This document shows positions 8,176 to 17,361 of a stretch of DNA of 64,000 nucleotides, one piece after another (positions within the stretch are counted from its first letter, which is position 1; the number at the start of each line of letters is the position of its first letter). The translations under genes and the position numbers were made by a program. This DNA is from Crocosphaera chwakensis CCY0110 (lineage in GTDB: Bacteria > Cyanobacteriota > Cyanobacteriia > Cyanobacteriales > Microcystaceae). The stretch covers positions 182,580 through 246,579 of the forward strand of contig NZ_AAXW01000001.1 of NCBI RefSeq assembly GCF_000169335.1, in the 5' to 3' direction. The notes under the pieces were generated by a model that did not search any database, was not told where the DNA came from, and was given only the letters and a program-made list of their open reading frames with translations.

Positions 8176-9150
8176 ATGACAAAACAAATTACCTATAGTC
8201 CAGCATATACCCTAGTACCGACCTATGAATGTTTTAATCGTTGTACCTATTGTAATTTTCGGGTTAACCCTTATCAAGATGATTGGTTAACCTTGGAAAA
8301 AAGTCAAACTATTTTGCAAAAACTGCAAGATGAATTTGTTTGTGAAATTTTAATTTTAAGTGGGGAAGTTCATCCCCAGTCCTCTCGAAGAAAAGCTTGG
8401 TTTCAAAACATTTATAATCTTTGTAAACTAGCTTTATCTATGGGTTTTTTACCTCATACAAACGTGGGAGTTTTAAGTTTTGCTGAAATGGAAACCTTAA
8501 AAACTATTAATCCGTCTATGGGTTTAATGCTTGAACAAATTACTCCAAAACTTCTAAAAAGTGTTCATCATTCTGCGCCCAGTAAATTACCTTCATTGAG
8601 GTTACAACAATTAGAATGGGCTGGAAAATTAAAAATTCCTTTTACCACAGGTATTCTCTTAGGAATTGGAGAAAGTGAGGAGGAATCTTGGCAAACATTA
8701 AAAGCGATCGCATCTCTTCATCAAAAATGGCATCACATCCAAGAAGTTATTTTACAGCCTCATCGTACAGGAAGCAAGCAACAGTTAGAAGTCTCCACTT
8801 TCCCTATTTATCAACTACCGAAAATGGTGGCTAAAGCTAGAAATATTTTGCCTGATTCGATTACCCTACAAATCCCCCCTAATTTAATCACAGATCCAAA
8901 ATGTTTGTTAGACTGCCTAGAAGCAGGAGCTAGAGATTTAGGTGGAATCAGCCCTAAAGATGAGGTAAACCCAGATTATCCCCATTTTTCTTATCACGGT
9001 TTAGCTGATTTATTAGCCTCTCACGGATGGCAATTAGTCCCTCGCCTTCCCGTCTATCCCCATTATTATGACTGGTTATCATTATCTCTACAAAATGCTG
9101 TAAATTCCTGGAAAAATTCTCCTCAATTTCAGTTTTTGTTGTCAATTTAA
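8176..9150 (+). CDS. cofG: FO synthase subunit CofG (radical SAM)
   Basis: CofG works with CofH to make FO (7,8-didemethyl-8-hydroxy-5-deazariboflavin), the deazaflavin chromophore of coenzyme F420 and of some DNA photolyases. The radical-SAM cysteine motif CFNRCTYC (C19, C23, C26) sits near the N-terminus of this 324-residue protein. Further family features are ILSGEVHP, the TNVGVLSF strand, LEQITPKLL and the GILLGIGESEEE stretch. GGISPKDEVNPDYPH in the C-terminal part is typical of CofG. Cyanobacteria generally lack F420-dependent methanogenic enzymes, so the product probably serves as photolyase antenna; that is an inference. No cofH is adjacent. It is transcribed away from pipX. Confidence 0.92.
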   Translation: MTKQITYSPAYTLVPTYECFNRCTYCNFRVNPYQDDWLTLEKSQTILQKLQDEFVCEILILSGEVHPQSSRRKAWFQNIYNLCKLALSMGFLPHTNVGVLSFAEMETLKTINPSMGLMLEQITPKLLKSVHHSAPSKLPSLRLQQLEWAGKLKIPFTTGILLGIGESEEESWQTLKAIASLHQKWHHIQEVILQPHRTGSKQQLEVSTFPIYQLPKMVAKARNILPDSITLQIPPNLITDPKCLLDCLEAGARDLGGISPKDEVNPDYPHFSYHGLADLLASHGWQLVPRLPVYPHYYDWLSLSLQNAVNSWKNSPQFQFLLSI

Positions 9151-9208
9151 GAGTGAATTGTTAGAATCTGACTAAAATATAGAACATAATAAAATAGGTG
9201 ATTTATCC

Positions 9209-9604
9209 ATGTTAGACCAAAGCAACTTTCAAAGTAATGTTTCCCTTTTAGGTCGAATATTTTTGTCAGCAATTTTTATTAAATCTGGTGTTAGTAAGCT
9301 CTTATCGCCTGCACAAACTCAAGCTTATATGGCCTCAAAAGGAATCCCTTTAACTGAAGTTTTACTCTGGGCAACTATTCTAGTTTTAATTGTGGGTGGT
9401 TTATCTGTTTTGTTAGGATATAAATCTAAAATTGGTGCTTGTTTATTAATCGGCTTTTTAATTCCTGCTACTGTTATTTTTCATGGAACATTTCCAGAAG
9501 AAGAAATCGCTTTTTTTAAGAATTTAGGATTAATGGGTGGACTATTAATGATCCTCGCCTTTGGGTCAGGAAAATTTAGTTTAGAACACTATCTAAAATC
9601 ATAA
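9209..9604 (+). CDS. DoxX family membrane protein
   Basis: This 131-residue protein has four predicted membrane helices. The DoxX pattern appears as LLGRIFLSAIFIKSGVSKL at the N-terminus and GLMGGLLMILAFGSGKFSL near the C-terminus. DoxX-type proteins are small inner-membrane proteins with varied, mostly unproven redox roles. It starts 58 bp after cofG on the same strand and is followed about 130 bp later by an old-yellow-enzyme reductase. Clustering with a flavin reductase suggests a redox or detoxification setting, but this is only context. Confidence 0.85.
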   Translation: MLDQSNFQSNVSLLGRIFLSAIFIKSGVSKLLSPAQTQAYMASKGIPLTEVLLWATILVLIVGGLSVLLGYKSKIGACLLIGFLIPATVIFHGTFPEEEIAFFKNLGLMGGLLMILAFGSGKFSLEHYLKS

Positions 9605-9738
9605 TTAATCTATTTTTTAGGGACAATTTCTTAATTGTCTCTTAACGATATCAAAGTTTTATATTTCAAATGAGTTACTCAAAAGTCATCTATTTCAGAT
9701 AAAATTTATAATAGTAATTGATTAATTTCAAGAAAAAA

Positions 9739-10845
9739 ATGAATAATTCACACACATTATTTGCTCCTTGTCAAGTTGGCAATATTACTCTAAAAAATAG
9801 GGTTATTATGGCACCTTTAACTCGTTCTAGGGCGGGAGAAGAAAGAATGCCTAATGATCTCATGAAAGAGTATTATATGCAAAGGAAATCAGCAGGATTG
9901 ATTATTAGTGAAGCAACCGTTATCTCTCGGCAAGGATGTGGTTGGGTACATAGTCCCGGTATTTATTCAGACGAACAAATGGAAGCGTGGAAACCTATTA
10001 CCCAAGCACTTCATGAAAAAGAAACCCCTATTTTCTTACAACTTTGGCACTGTGGAAGGGCATCTCATAGTAGCTTTCAAGAAAATAATCAATTACCTGT
10101 TTCTGCCTCTGCTATTAAACTAAATGAAGACTATATTCATACCCCTATTGGTAAACAACCTTACGAAACTCCTCGCGCTTTAGAAACCGAAGAAATTCCC
10201 CGTATTGTTGAAGATTATCGCTTAGCTACTGAAAGAGCGAAAAATGCTGGTTTTGATGGAGTTGAGATTCATTCAGCTAATGGTTATTTAATCGATCAAT
10301 TTTTACAGTCCAAAACAAATCATCGAAGCGATAAATACGGGGGAAGCATTGAAAATCGTTATCGTTTCTTAAAGGAGATTGTTGAAGCAGTATTAACAGT
10401 TTTCCCTGCTAACAAAATAGCAGTAAGATTATCACCCAACGGTGATTTCAATGATATGGGTTCTCCTGAATATAGAGAATTATTTACCTATGTCGCTCAA
10501 CAGTTAAATAATTATGACTTAGCTTATCTTCATATAATAGATGGCTTACAGTTTGGTTTTCACGAGTTAGGTGAACCCATGACATTAGCAGACTTTCGTC
10601 AGGTATTTGATGGGGTATTAATGGGAAATTGTGGTTATAGTAAAGACAGTGCAGAAGCAAAGATTAGAGAAGGAAATGCTGATTTAATTGCCTTTGGAAG
10701 ACCTTTTATTAGTAACCCCGATTTAGTGGAAAGGTTTGCTAATAACTGGCCGTTAAATCCTCCTGCAGATATGCAGTATTGGTACTCCTTTGATGCAGAG
10801 GGTTATATTGATTTTCCTACCTACGAAGAAAGTAAAAAAAGTTAA
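9739..10845 (+). CDS. Old yellow enzyme family alkene reductase
   Basis: This FMN-dependent NADPH:2-cyclohexenone/N-ethylmaleimide-type reductase belongs to the classical OYE group. Key segments are visible: LFAPCQVGNITLKNRVIMAPLTRSR (core NRVIMAPLTRSR), QLWHCGRASHSS, the substrate-binding pair in VEIHSANGYLIDQF, NHRSDKYGGSIENRYRF (core KYGGSIENR) and LIAFGRPFISNPDLV for phosphate binding. I use the ATG at 9739 (368 residues); the longer frame opens with TTG at 9718. Physiological substrates in cyanobacteria are unknown; the enzymes reduce activated alkenes and some nitro compounds. A short inverted repeat at 10927-10941 follows the gene but lacks a T-run. Confidence 0.9.
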   Translation: MNNSHTLFAPCQVGNITLKNRVIMAPLTRSRAGEERMPNDLMKEYYMQRKSAGLIISEATVISRQGCGWVHSPGIYSDEQMEAWKPITQALHEKETPIFLQLWHCGRASHSSFQENNQLPVSASAIKLNEDYIHTPIGKQPYETPRALETEEIPRIVEDYRLATERAKNAGFDGVEIHSANGYLIDQFLQSKTNHRSDKYGGSIENRYRFLKEIVEAVLTVFPANKIAVRLSPNGDFNDMGSPEYRELFTYVAQQLNNYDLAYLHIIDGLQFGFHELGEPMTLADFRQVFDGVLMGNCGYSKDSAEAKIREGNADLIAFGRPFISNPDLVERFANNWPLNPPADMQYWYSFDAEGYIDFPTYEESKKS

Positions 10846-11090
10846 TAATAGGATAGGCAAATGATTAAGTCCATTTAGAAAAATCTTAAATACAATAAGA
10901 AGAAATATCTTCTTTTCCTCAATCTTCTCCCTTTTAGGGAGGAGTAATCATTCTCTATTATTAATTCATAAAATGATTACTAATCTTAAATGTTAAGTCT
11001 CATTACAAAAATAGGTTTAGGTCTTGCAAGAGGTTAAGGGTATTCAGGTATGATAACTAAGATGATTTTCATAACTAAATTTTAATCAGA

Positions 11091-11420
11091 ATGGGTTTTA
11101 AAATAATTGAAAACTTTGATGCCAATTTTATCCTTGCCTCGGAAGCCAAAGAAACCTTATTTAAGTTATTAAATAATTCAGAGTTTGTTAAACAAATTTC
11201 TCAACAATTGTCAGAGAAAAGAATATCTATCCAATTTACTGAATTATTATTTCAACCTGTTCCCTACAGTAGCCAAACCCCCAAAGGGATGCCCCAAAAA
11301 TTCGAGAAATATCATAATTCTGATGAGCATATTATTATTAATGTTCCCCCAACTTTCATGTTTAAAGCTAAAATCTTTAACCCCAGTCGCCTTTGTGCTA
11401 TTTACCGCCTCATTAAGTAA
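11091..11420 (+). CDS. Hypothetical protein, 109 aa
   Basis: I do not recognise this protein. It is soluble, with an N-terminal half predicted helical (SEAKETLFKLLNNSEFVKQI) and a C-terminal half with two likely strands (EHIIINVPPTFMFKAKIF). There is no signal peptide or cysteine pattern. It lies 45 bp upstream of the GIY-YIG gene on the same strand, so co-transcription is likely. An overlapping frame starting at 11185 is a shadow. The start at 11091 (ATG) is the only good candidate; no strong SD is seen. Confidence 0.6.
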   Translation: MGFKIIENFDANFILASEAKETLFKLLNNSEFVKQISQQLSEKRISIQFTELLFQPVPYSSQTPKGMPQKFEKYHNSDEHIIINVPPTFMFKAKIFNPSRLCAIYRLIK

Positions 11421-11464
11421 TATTTCTTGTCCTTAACTTCATTTTTTTTCTTGAGAACTAACTT

Positions 11465-12004
11465 ATGATTACCAAAACTCAACTCTCTAGTTTAAACAGT
11501 TTAGACCATTTACCTTACTTAGACGAAAATGGAATTATTTCCGAAGAACTACACAAAAAAATTGGAGTGTATGCCATTTTCAACGAAACTAAACAATTAA
11601 AATTTATCGGTTATTCTCGTGATATTTATGCCAGTTTAAAACAACATTTAGTGCGTCAACCGAATGAATGCTATTGGCTAAAAGTTGAAATTATTGCCCG
11701 TCCCAGTCGCACTATCTTAGAAGAAATTAAATATAACTGGACTCAAGAAAATGGGGATTTATCTATCAATGATGAAACCAACCAAAGCTTATGGACACAA
11801 CCGATTGATGCCAAAATTTCCATGACAGAAGAAGAACAAGAAACCTATAAAAATAGTGATGAACTAGGAAAAATAAAATTACTCAAAAAAGTTTCGAGAA
11901 GAGTGCAAGCAGATATAGAAGAAACCTTAAAGCAACGAGGAAATCAAACAGAAATTCGTTTTAATCCTAAACTAAAAGAACAAGGATTATTAGATTTAAA
12001 GTGA
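11465..12004 (+). CDS. GIY-YIG nuclease family protein
   Basis: This 179-residue protein has a GIY-YIG-like core at about residues 33-75: KIGVYAIFN, then KFIGYSRDIYASLKQHL and RTILEEIKYNW. The first motif reads GVY and the second GYS, with the expected spacing and the arginine after it (SRD). The usual catalytic glutamate may be in ILEEIKY. The C-terminal region (about 110-179) is highly charged. Similar proteins occur in cyanobacteria and plastid-bearing plants, generally without a demonstrated nuclease activity. Whether this member cuts DNA is unknown. It follows the 109-aa hypothetical gene by 45 bp. Confidence 0.75.
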   Translation: MITKTQLSSLNSLDHLPYLDENGIISEELHKKIGVYAIFNETKQLKFIGYSRDIYASLKQHLVRQPNECYWLKVEIIARPSRTILEEIKYNWTQENGDLSINDETNQSLWTQPIDAKISMTEEEQETYKNSDELGKIKLLKKVSRRVQADIEETLKQRGNQTEIRFNPKLKEQGLLDLK

Positions 12005-12137
12005 AGTAGCTCAACTAATTGCAAAGCAATTTTGATCAAATTGATAATTGCTCGCTGATACTTCGACGTAGCTCAGTACAAGTAACTGATCACTGAATAA
12101 ATGTTGTACATTAAAAAGTGAAGTCACTTTAACCATC

Positions 12138-12143
12138 AAGGAG
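12138..12143 (+). promoter_or_regulatory. Shine-Dalgarno for Tic20
   Basis: AAGGAG lies nine bases before the ATG at 12153 and supports that start. Confidence 0.65.
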
Positions 12144-12152
12144 CAACCCGTA

Positions 12153-12662
12153 ATGACTTGGCGTGGTTCAGTCAGTATTCCCGATCGCATTTTTGGTACT
12201 TTAGTTTATTGCTTTGCCGTTTATGACACTGTGTTTTTTGGCAGTTTTCTATTACAACAGTTTCCAATTTTTAACTTTCTGTTAATTCCAGCGTTACCCG
12301 TAGGACTCACTTATAGTTTATTAGGCACATTACTCGGACCATTAGGACGTTTTGGTAGTTTCCTCGTCTTTATTCTTCTGTTTGCTTTAGTTGTCCGTAA
12401 CGATCGCGTTAGCCATTTTATTCGCTATAATGCCATGCAATCTATTCTCATCGGCATTCTATTGGCTTTAGCTGGCATTATTATGCAATATGTTTTGATT
12501 CCTGCCTTGGGACGTAGTGGTCTTCTCATAGAAACCCTATATAATGTACTGTTTTTAGGGGGTTTAGCAGCCTCGTATTTTTCCATTATCCAATCAGCCT
12601 TAGGCCGTTATGCAGAAATTCCTACGATTTCTGAGGCTGCTTATTCTCAGGTTCGCTGGTAG
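12153..12662 (+). CDS. Tic20 family membrane protein
   Basis: This 169-residue protein has four hydrophobic helices and is the cyanobacterial homologue of the plastid inner-envelope import component Tic20. Typical segments are the N-terminal DRIFGTLVYCFAVYD, PVGLTYSLLGTLLGPLGRFG, the conserved VSHFIRYNAMQSILIGI (core FIRYNAMQ) and the C-terminal YFSIIQSALGRYAEIPTISEA. Its function in cyanobacteria is not established. The last 41 bp overlap the convergent FAH-family gene. Confidence 0.92.
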   Translation: MTWRGSVSIPDRIFGTLVYCFAVYDTVFFGSFLLQQFPIFNFLLIPALPVGLTYSLLGTLLGPLGRFGSFLVFILLFALVVRNDRVSHFIRYNAMQSILIGILLALAGIIMQYVLIPALGRSGLLIETLYNVLFLGGLAASYFSIIQSALGRYAEIPTISEAAYSQVRW

Positions 12663-13449
12663 TGAAATTAGAGATTGGCGCACTGATGACAGGGTTTTCT
12701 ATGCTACCAATCCCCTCAATTTCTATCCGAACGAGATCGCCAACATTGAGGGGACCAACCCCTTCTGGGGTTCCTGTGAGAATAACATCCCCTGGAAACA
12801 AGGTCATAATGTGAGAAATATAAGAAACGATTGCTTGAGGAGAAAACACCATATCATGAACCCAAGCAGACTGCCTAGGTTCTGTCTCATTATTAACAAA
12901 CGTTTGAATAGCAGCAGCAGCACTTAATTCCCGAATCACCCAAGGACCCAAAGGACAAAACGTATCAAACCCTTTTGCTCTAACCCATTGATTGTCCTTT
13001 CTTTGAAAATCACGGGCAGTAATATCGTTAGCGATAGTATAACCCCAAATTTTAGTACGGGCTTCTTGTTCAGAACAATTTTTAGTGACTTCTGCAATTA
13101 CTAAAGCCAACTCTCCTTCATAATCCACTTGTTGAGACTGTTGAGGGTAATAAATAGGCTGCCCTTCTCCAATAAGAGTAGAAGGAGGTTTAAGAAAGAG
13201 TAAAGGTTCTTTGGGAACCGTATTACCCAGTTCCTCTGCGTGGGCCTTGTAGTTTCTGCCCACTGCAATAATTTTGGAAGGAAAACAAGGAGCTAAAAAT
13301 TCATAACTATCAGCTTTTAAGACAACGCCACTGGGTTGTCCTCCATCCCAAGGGGCAGCGTCAAACACCGCCACACTGCGATTAAGATTAAGTGAACCAT
13401 AATGGATGTTTCCTTGAGTTGTTTTTACTCGAACATAGCGTTGCGGCAT
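12622..13449 (-). CDS. Fumarylacetoacetate hydrolase (FAH) family protein
   Basis: This 275-residue member of the FAH/MhpD family hydrolyses or decarboxylates diketo- and oxo-acids using a bound divalent metal. The C-terminal catalytic domain starts at about residue 60: IAVGRNYKAHAEELGN, FLKPPSTLIGEG, the metal-binding VDYEGELALVI, WGYTIANDITARDFQ, RAKGFDTFCPLGPWV and GDVILTGTPEGVGPLNVGD. The N-terminal 60 residues form the small DUF2437-like domain common to FahD-type enzymes. Acylpyruvase or oxaloacetate decarboxylase (FahD-like) activity is the most likely role, but the substrate cannot be read from sequence. The end of the protein (after residue 260) is the part that overlaps Tic20. Confidence 0.9.
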   Translation of the reverse strand: MPQRYVRVKTTQGNIHYGSLNLNRSVAVFDAAPWDGGQPSGVVLKADSYEFLAPCFPSKIIAVGRNYKAHAEELGNTVPKEPLLFLKPPSTLIGEGQPIYYPQQSQQVDYEGELALVIAEVTKNCSEQEARTKIWGYTIANDITARDFQRKDNQWVRAKGFDTFCPLGPWVIRELSAAAAIQTFVNNETEPRQSAWVHDMVFSPQAIVSYISHIMTLFPGDVILTGTPEGVGPLNVGDLVRIEIEGIGSIENPVISAPISNFTTSEPENKQPQKS

Positions 13450-13643
13450 AAACTTGAGCAGTCAGTTAGGTTAGAAGTTGACTAAATAGCCATTAAATAT
13501 CGTAGCCATTCGTCATAAAGTCGTAGTATGATTTTAAAGGAATCTGTCTCAAAAAGAAGACATTTTTTCATTTGATTAGTTTCCGATGATCCTTGCTTCT
13601 TGATTTCAAGACCATACATTGATCACGAAGCCAACTTGTCCAT

Positions 13644-13649
13644 AAGGAG
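13644..13649 (+). promoter_or_regulatory. Shine-Dalgarno for rpsF
   Basis: AAGGAG lies nine bases before the ATG at 13659 and confirms the start of the S6 gene. Confidence 0.7.
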
Positions 13650-13658
13650 TTTAAAGCC

Positions 13659-14039
13659 ATGAGTCGACAGTACGAAATGATTTTTATCTTGCGTCCTGAC
13701 CTTTCAGAAGAGCAAGTTAACCAAGCGGTGACCAAATACCAAGAATTCTTAACGGAGAATAACGCCACCGACCTACAAACGAAAATTTGGGGCAAACGTC
13801 GTCTTGCCTATCCTATCCAAAAAAAGGTAGATGGCATTTATGTTCAGTTTAATTATCAAGCTGATGGAAGCCAAATTGCACCCCTAGAACGGATGATGCG
13901 TTTAGGTGAAGATGTCCTGCGTTATCTCACCATCAAATTAGATGACGTATCCTCAGAAACATCCGAAGAAGAAGAACAACCACAAGAAGAAGAACAACCA
14001 CAAGCAGCAGAACCTGAACCTGTCGCTTCTGAAGCTTAA
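13659..14039 (+). CDS. rpsF: 30S ribosomal protein S6
   Basis: S6 binds 16S rRNA together with S18 in the platform of the small subunit. The sequence starts YEMIFILRPDLSEEQV, continues with IWGKRRLAYPIQKKVDGIYV and ends the globular part with VLRYLTIKLDD, all diagnostic. Residues 105-126 form an acidic, Gln/Pro-rich tail (EEEEQPQEEEQPQ...), an extension found in several cyanobacterial S6 proteins and probably disordered. The gene is monocistronic in this window, without rpsR or ssb. A stem-loop with a T-run follows at 14051-14081. Confidence 0.96.
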   Translation: MSRQYEMIFILRPDLSEEQVNQAVTKYQEFLTENNATDLQTKIWGKRRLAYPIQKKVDGIYVQFNYQADGSQIAPLERMMRLGEDVLRYLTIKLDDVSSETSEEEEQPQEEEQPQAAEPEPVASEA

Positions 14040-14050
14040 ACAGTTATCAG

Positions 14051-14081
14051 TGACCAGTGACCACTTACTGGTCATGTTTTT
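14051..14081 (+). terminator. Likely rpsF terminator
   Basis: TGACCAGT (14051-14058) pairs perfectly with ACTGGTCA (14067-14074), an 8-bp stem with an 8-base loop, followed by a T-run at 14077-14081. The stem is built from the ACTGGTCA-type sequence that recurs in other spacers of the window. Confidence 0.6.
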
Positions 14082-14122
14082 CGGTAAACGACAAATGAGT
14101 TGCCAGAAAAGGGTGAAAATCG

Positions 14123-15187
14123 TTGAAAATTCGATTAGCTATTTTAGGGGTTGGACGTTGGGGAACGCATTTGGTCCGCAATTTTCTAGCCCATCCTCAA
14201 GCCGATGTCGTGGCGATCGCTGATCCAGTTACTGATAATTTAAGCAGAATTCAAAAAAAATTTTCCCTCGATCCCCAATCAATTTTATTAACCTCGGATT
14301 GGCAAAGCATCAAACAGCAAGTTAACTTAGATGCTATTGTGGTAGTTACCCCGGCATCGACCCATTATCACCTCATTAAAGAAGCTTTAGAATCAGGGTA
14401 TCATGTCTTAGCAGAAAAACCATTGACCCTTGATCCTGAGGAATGTCTAGAATTAACTCGTTTGGCCGCACAACAACAGCGACAATTAATGATCGATCAT
14501 ACCTATTTATTCCATACTGCTGTTAATAAAGGTAAATGTACAGTAGAAACAGGAAAATTAGGGAAATTACGTTATGGTTATGCCAGTCGCACCCATTTAG
14601 GTCCAGTGCGCCAGGATGTTGACGCGCTGTGGGATTTAGCCATTCACGATATTAGTATTTTTAATCATTGGTTGAATGAATATCCCAACAAAGTGCAAGC
14701 ACAAGGAAAGATTTGGTTACAAAGCGATCGCCCTACTTCTTTATCTCCAAATGGCTTAGGAGATATGGTTTGGGTAACTTTATATTATCCTAGTGGATTT
14801 CAAGCAACCATTCATCTCTGTTGGTGTAATCCTGATAAACAGCGTCGACTGTGTGTGGTAGGAAGTGAAGGGACGTTAATTTTTGATGAAATGTCTAAGG
14901 ATGAACCCCTCATTTTACAACAGGGTTATGTACAATCCCAAGGGGAAAAATGGATTCCTCAAGGCCAACAAAAACAGGTTATTTCGGTGGCCGAAGCAGA
15001 ACCCCTCAAAGAAGTCTGCGATCGCTTTTTAGATAGTGTTAAAATGAATCGTCCTTGTACGGTTTCTTCTGGAATAGTGGCGACTAAGTTAGTGCAAATT
15101 TTAACCGCTTTAAGTCATTCAATGAAAGAAAATGGGGCAATTATTTCTCTTCAGTCCTTAGAAGATAATACATTAAAACTTAATTAA
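14123..15187 (+). CDS. Gfo/Idh/MocA family oxidoreductase
   Basis: This NAD(P)-dependent dehydrogenase of 354 residues starts with a Rossmann strand and the dinucleotide motif GVGRWG. The family motif AEKPLTLD (the EKP lysine) appears near residue 100, and the C-terminal alpha/beta domain includes DLAIHDISIFNHW with the usual catalytic histidine region. These enzymes oxidise sugars, inositols or related cyclic compounds, or reduce biliverdin-like substrates; the substrate here is unknown. The start is TTG at 14123, chosen because it places MKIRLAILGVGRWG at the expected N-terminus; a nearby GTG is out of frame. Confidence 0.87.
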   Translation: MKIRLAILGVGRWGTHLVRNFLAHPQADVVAIADPVTDNLSRIQKKFSLDPQSILLTSDWQSIKQQVNLDAIVVVTPASTHYHLIKEALESGYHVLAEKPLTLDPEECLELTRLAAQQQRQLMIDHTYLFHTAVNKGKCTVETGKLGKLRYGYASRTHLGPVRQDVDALWDLAIHDISIFNHWLNEYPNKVQAQGKIWLQSDRPTSLSPNGLGDMVWVTLYYPSGFQATIHLCWCNPDKQRRLCVVGSEGTLIFDEMSKDEPLILQQGYVQSQGEKWIPQGQQKQVISVAEAEPLKEVCDRFLDSVKMNRPCTVSSGIVATKLVQILTALSHSMKENGAIISLQSLEDNTLKLN

Positions 15188-15388
15188 AATTAAGTCTGGA
15201 ATTGTTAACATAAGTAACGTCATTATTAACTGAATCAAAAGATTAGAAAAAGTTCCTAAAAATCCATGCACAAATCATAAACCCTTGAGTAGAATCTGAC
15301 TAGCTCTGCTTTTAAAGAGACAAAATTTTGTAGCAAAGTCAACACTTTGTTAACAACAAAATGTGTTAAATAAAGTAATTAGGATGCT

Positions 15389-16309
15389 ATGACAGAATCT
15401 GTTCTTACAGGACGAATCAATACCTCAGGCGATCGCCCGAAAGTCCAAAAATGGATGAGATTTTTAGTGTGGAAAATCGCCATCGCCACCCTACTATTAA
15501 TGGCTGTAGGCAGTGCCACACGGGTAATGAATGCCGGTTTAGCTTGTCCCGACTGGCCCCTGTGTTATGGTCAGTTAGTCCCCACCCAACAAATGAACCT
15601 ACAAGTCTTCTTAGAATGGTTCCATCGCTTGGATGCTTCTTTGATTGGTTTGAGTACCCTGGCTTTAGTGGGATTGTCTTGGTGGTTTCGGAAAGAACTC
15701 CCCAAATGGTTGCCCTGGGCTTGTTTAGGGGCATTAGGGTTGATTGTCTTTCAAGGCATTTTAGGGGGTTTAACCGTCACTCAAATGTTGCGGTTTGATA
15801 TTGTTACCGCCCATTTAGGAACGGCCCTTCTCTTTTTCGCTACCTTGGTGGTTATCGCCCTCTGTCTAACTCCCTATCAAGGCACCACCACCGCCGGCAA
15901 ACTGCGTTGGGCGAGTCTCATCGCTGCTATTTTAGTTTATATCCAATGCTTATTAGGGGCGTTAGTGGGTTCCCGTTGGGCTTTGCATCAGTGCTTCGGT
16001 GGTTCTCAACTTTGCGCTGTGATGAATAGTCATATTATTGGTGTGGTTCCTGCTACCGTAGCCACCTTAACCGTTGTCTTTATGGCCTGGCGGACACCGG
16101 CACTTCATCCTACCTTGAGAAAACTAGCTTGGATAGCCGGGAGTGTCGTGTTGTTACAAGTTCTGTTAGGGGTAGCCACCTTTTACCTACATTTACAGGT
16201 AGAACCCTTAACCGTAACCCATCACACTGTCGGGGCTGCTTTATTTGTGACATTAGTAGCTTTGACAACCCTAGGAATGCGAGATGTATCCATAGAAGGC
16301 AACAGTTAA
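15389..16309 (+). CDS. ctaA: Haem A synthase CtaA/Cox15
   Basis: CtaA hydroxylates the C8 methyl group of haem O to give haem A, the cofactor of aa3-type cytochrome c oxidase in the plasma and thylakoid membranes. This 306-residue protein has about eight membrane helices. The first periplasmic loop contains the cysteine pair LACPDWPLCYGQ, and haem-ligand histidines occur in EWFHRLDAS, VTAHLGTAL and VTHHTVGAAL. The start ATG at 15389 precedes a short soluble N-terminus. It is followed 100 bp later by ctaB; together they provide haem A from protohaem. The coxBAC genes are not in the window. Confidence 0.93.
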   Translation: MTESVLTGRINTSGDRPKVQKWMRFLVWKIAIATLLLMAVGSATRVMNAGLACPDWPLCYGQLVPTQQMNLQVFLEWFHRLDASLIGLSTLALVGLSWWFRKELPKWLPWACLGALGLIVFQGILGGLTVTQMLRFDIVTAHLGTALLFFATLVVIALCLTPYQGTTTAGKLRWASLIAAILVYIQCLLGALVGSRWALHQCFGGSQLCAVMNSHIIGVVPATVATLTVVFMAWRTPALHPTLRKLAWIAGSVVLLQVLLGVATFYLHLQVEPLTVTHHTVGAALFVTLVALTTLGMRDVSIEGNS

Positions 16310-16409
16310 GCATCTTGATGGGTTGTCTAACGAATGGCCTTTCTGTGTTTCTCTATTTCTTCGTGCTTAGCACAATAACTTATCAATTAATAGAATTTGG
16401 TGTGAATTA

Positions 16410-17354
16410 ATGATTGGGACTGATATTGTCCGTCGTAACGAGAACGTTTTACAAGTGGTTAGAAGTTATTATCAGCTAACCAAACCGAGGATTATTCCTC
16501 TTTTATTAATTACCACGGCCGCTTCAATGTGGATCGCCTCTAAAGGAGAAGTGGACTCTTTTAAACTATTCATTACTTTAATTGGAGGAACCCTCGCGGC
16601 CGCTTCAGCGCAAGTGATGAACTGTATCTATGATCGAGACATCGATTATGAAATGTTGCGAACCAGGGCCCGTCCCATCCCTTCGGGCCGAGTTCAATCG
16701 AGTCACGCTCTTATTTTTGCCTTGGTATTGGCGGTAATTTCTTTTAGTCTCTTTCTTATCTATATCAACCTTCTTAGTGGCTTATTGGCCATGTCCGGCA
16801 TTGCCTTTTATATGCTGGTTTATACTCATTTTCTCAAACGCAATACCCCTCAAAATATCGTCATTGGTGGGGCTGCAGGTTCCATTCCTCCTTTAGTCGG
16901 TTGGGCTGCAGTGACAGGGGATCTCAGTTGGGCCCCTTGGATTTTGTTTGCCATCATTTTTCTCTGGACTCCCCCTCATTTTTGGGCGTTAGCCTTGATG
17001 ATTAAGGATGATTATGCCCAGGTGAATGTGCCAATGATGCCAGTCATAGAAGGAGAAGAGTCAACGGTACGTCAAATTTGGTGGTATACCTTATTAGTGA
17101 TTCCTTGCACCTTTTTATTGGTCTATCCTCTGGGAGTTTCGGGTTGGCTATATGGAGTGATGGCTGTGTTGTTAGGGGCGATGTTTATCAAGAAAACTTG
17201 GTTACTGAAACAAAATCCCTTTAATAAAGATATGGCAAAATCCTTGTTTAAGTTTTCTATCCTCTATTTGATGTTATTATGTACCGCTATGGTGGTGGAT
17301 AGCTTACCTTTTACCCATCAAGTTTTTACCGCAATGATCAATTTCGTTAGCTAA
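16410..17354 (+). CDS. ctaB: Protohaem IX farnesyltransferase (haem O synthase) CtaB
   Basis: CtaB attaches a farnesyl group to protohaem to make haem O, the substrate of CtaA. The 314-residue UbiA-type prenyltransferase has about nine membrane helices. Signature sequences are LTKPRIIPLLLITTAASMW (core TKPRIIPLL), the Asp-rich NCIYDRDIDYEMLRTRARP with the DRDID prenyl-diphosphate site, and WTPPHFWALALMIKDDYAQ in the second half. It lies just downstream of ctaA on the same strand, the order expected of a haem A operon. Seven bases after its stop begins a coding-like remnant on the opposite strand. Confidence 0.95.
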   Translation: MIGTDIVRRNENVLQVVRSYYQLTKPRIIPLLLITTAASMWIASKGEVDSFKLFITLIGGTLAAASAQVMNCIYDRDIDYEMLRTRARPIPSGRVQSSHALIFALVLAVISFSLFLIYINLLSGLLAMSGIAFYMLVYTHFLKRNTPQNIVIGGAAGSIPPLVGWAAVTGDLSWAPWILFAIIFLWTPPHFWALALMIKDDYAQVNVPMMPVIEGEESTVRQIWWYTLLVIPCTFLLVYPLGVSGWLYGVMAVLLGAMFIKKTWLLKQNPFNKDMAKSLFKFSILYLMLLCTAMVVDSLPFTHQVFTAMINFVS

Positions 17355-17361
17355 TAGGGCA

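Noticed and set aside
10927..10941. CTCCC/GGGAG stem after the old-yellow-enzyme gene
   Set aside because: Only 5 bp of stem and no T-run; too weak for a terminator call.
11185..11436. 83-codon frame overlapping the 109-aa hypothetical gene
   Set aside because: Starts inside the longer gene, has a less protein-like composition and no SD; treated as a shadow.
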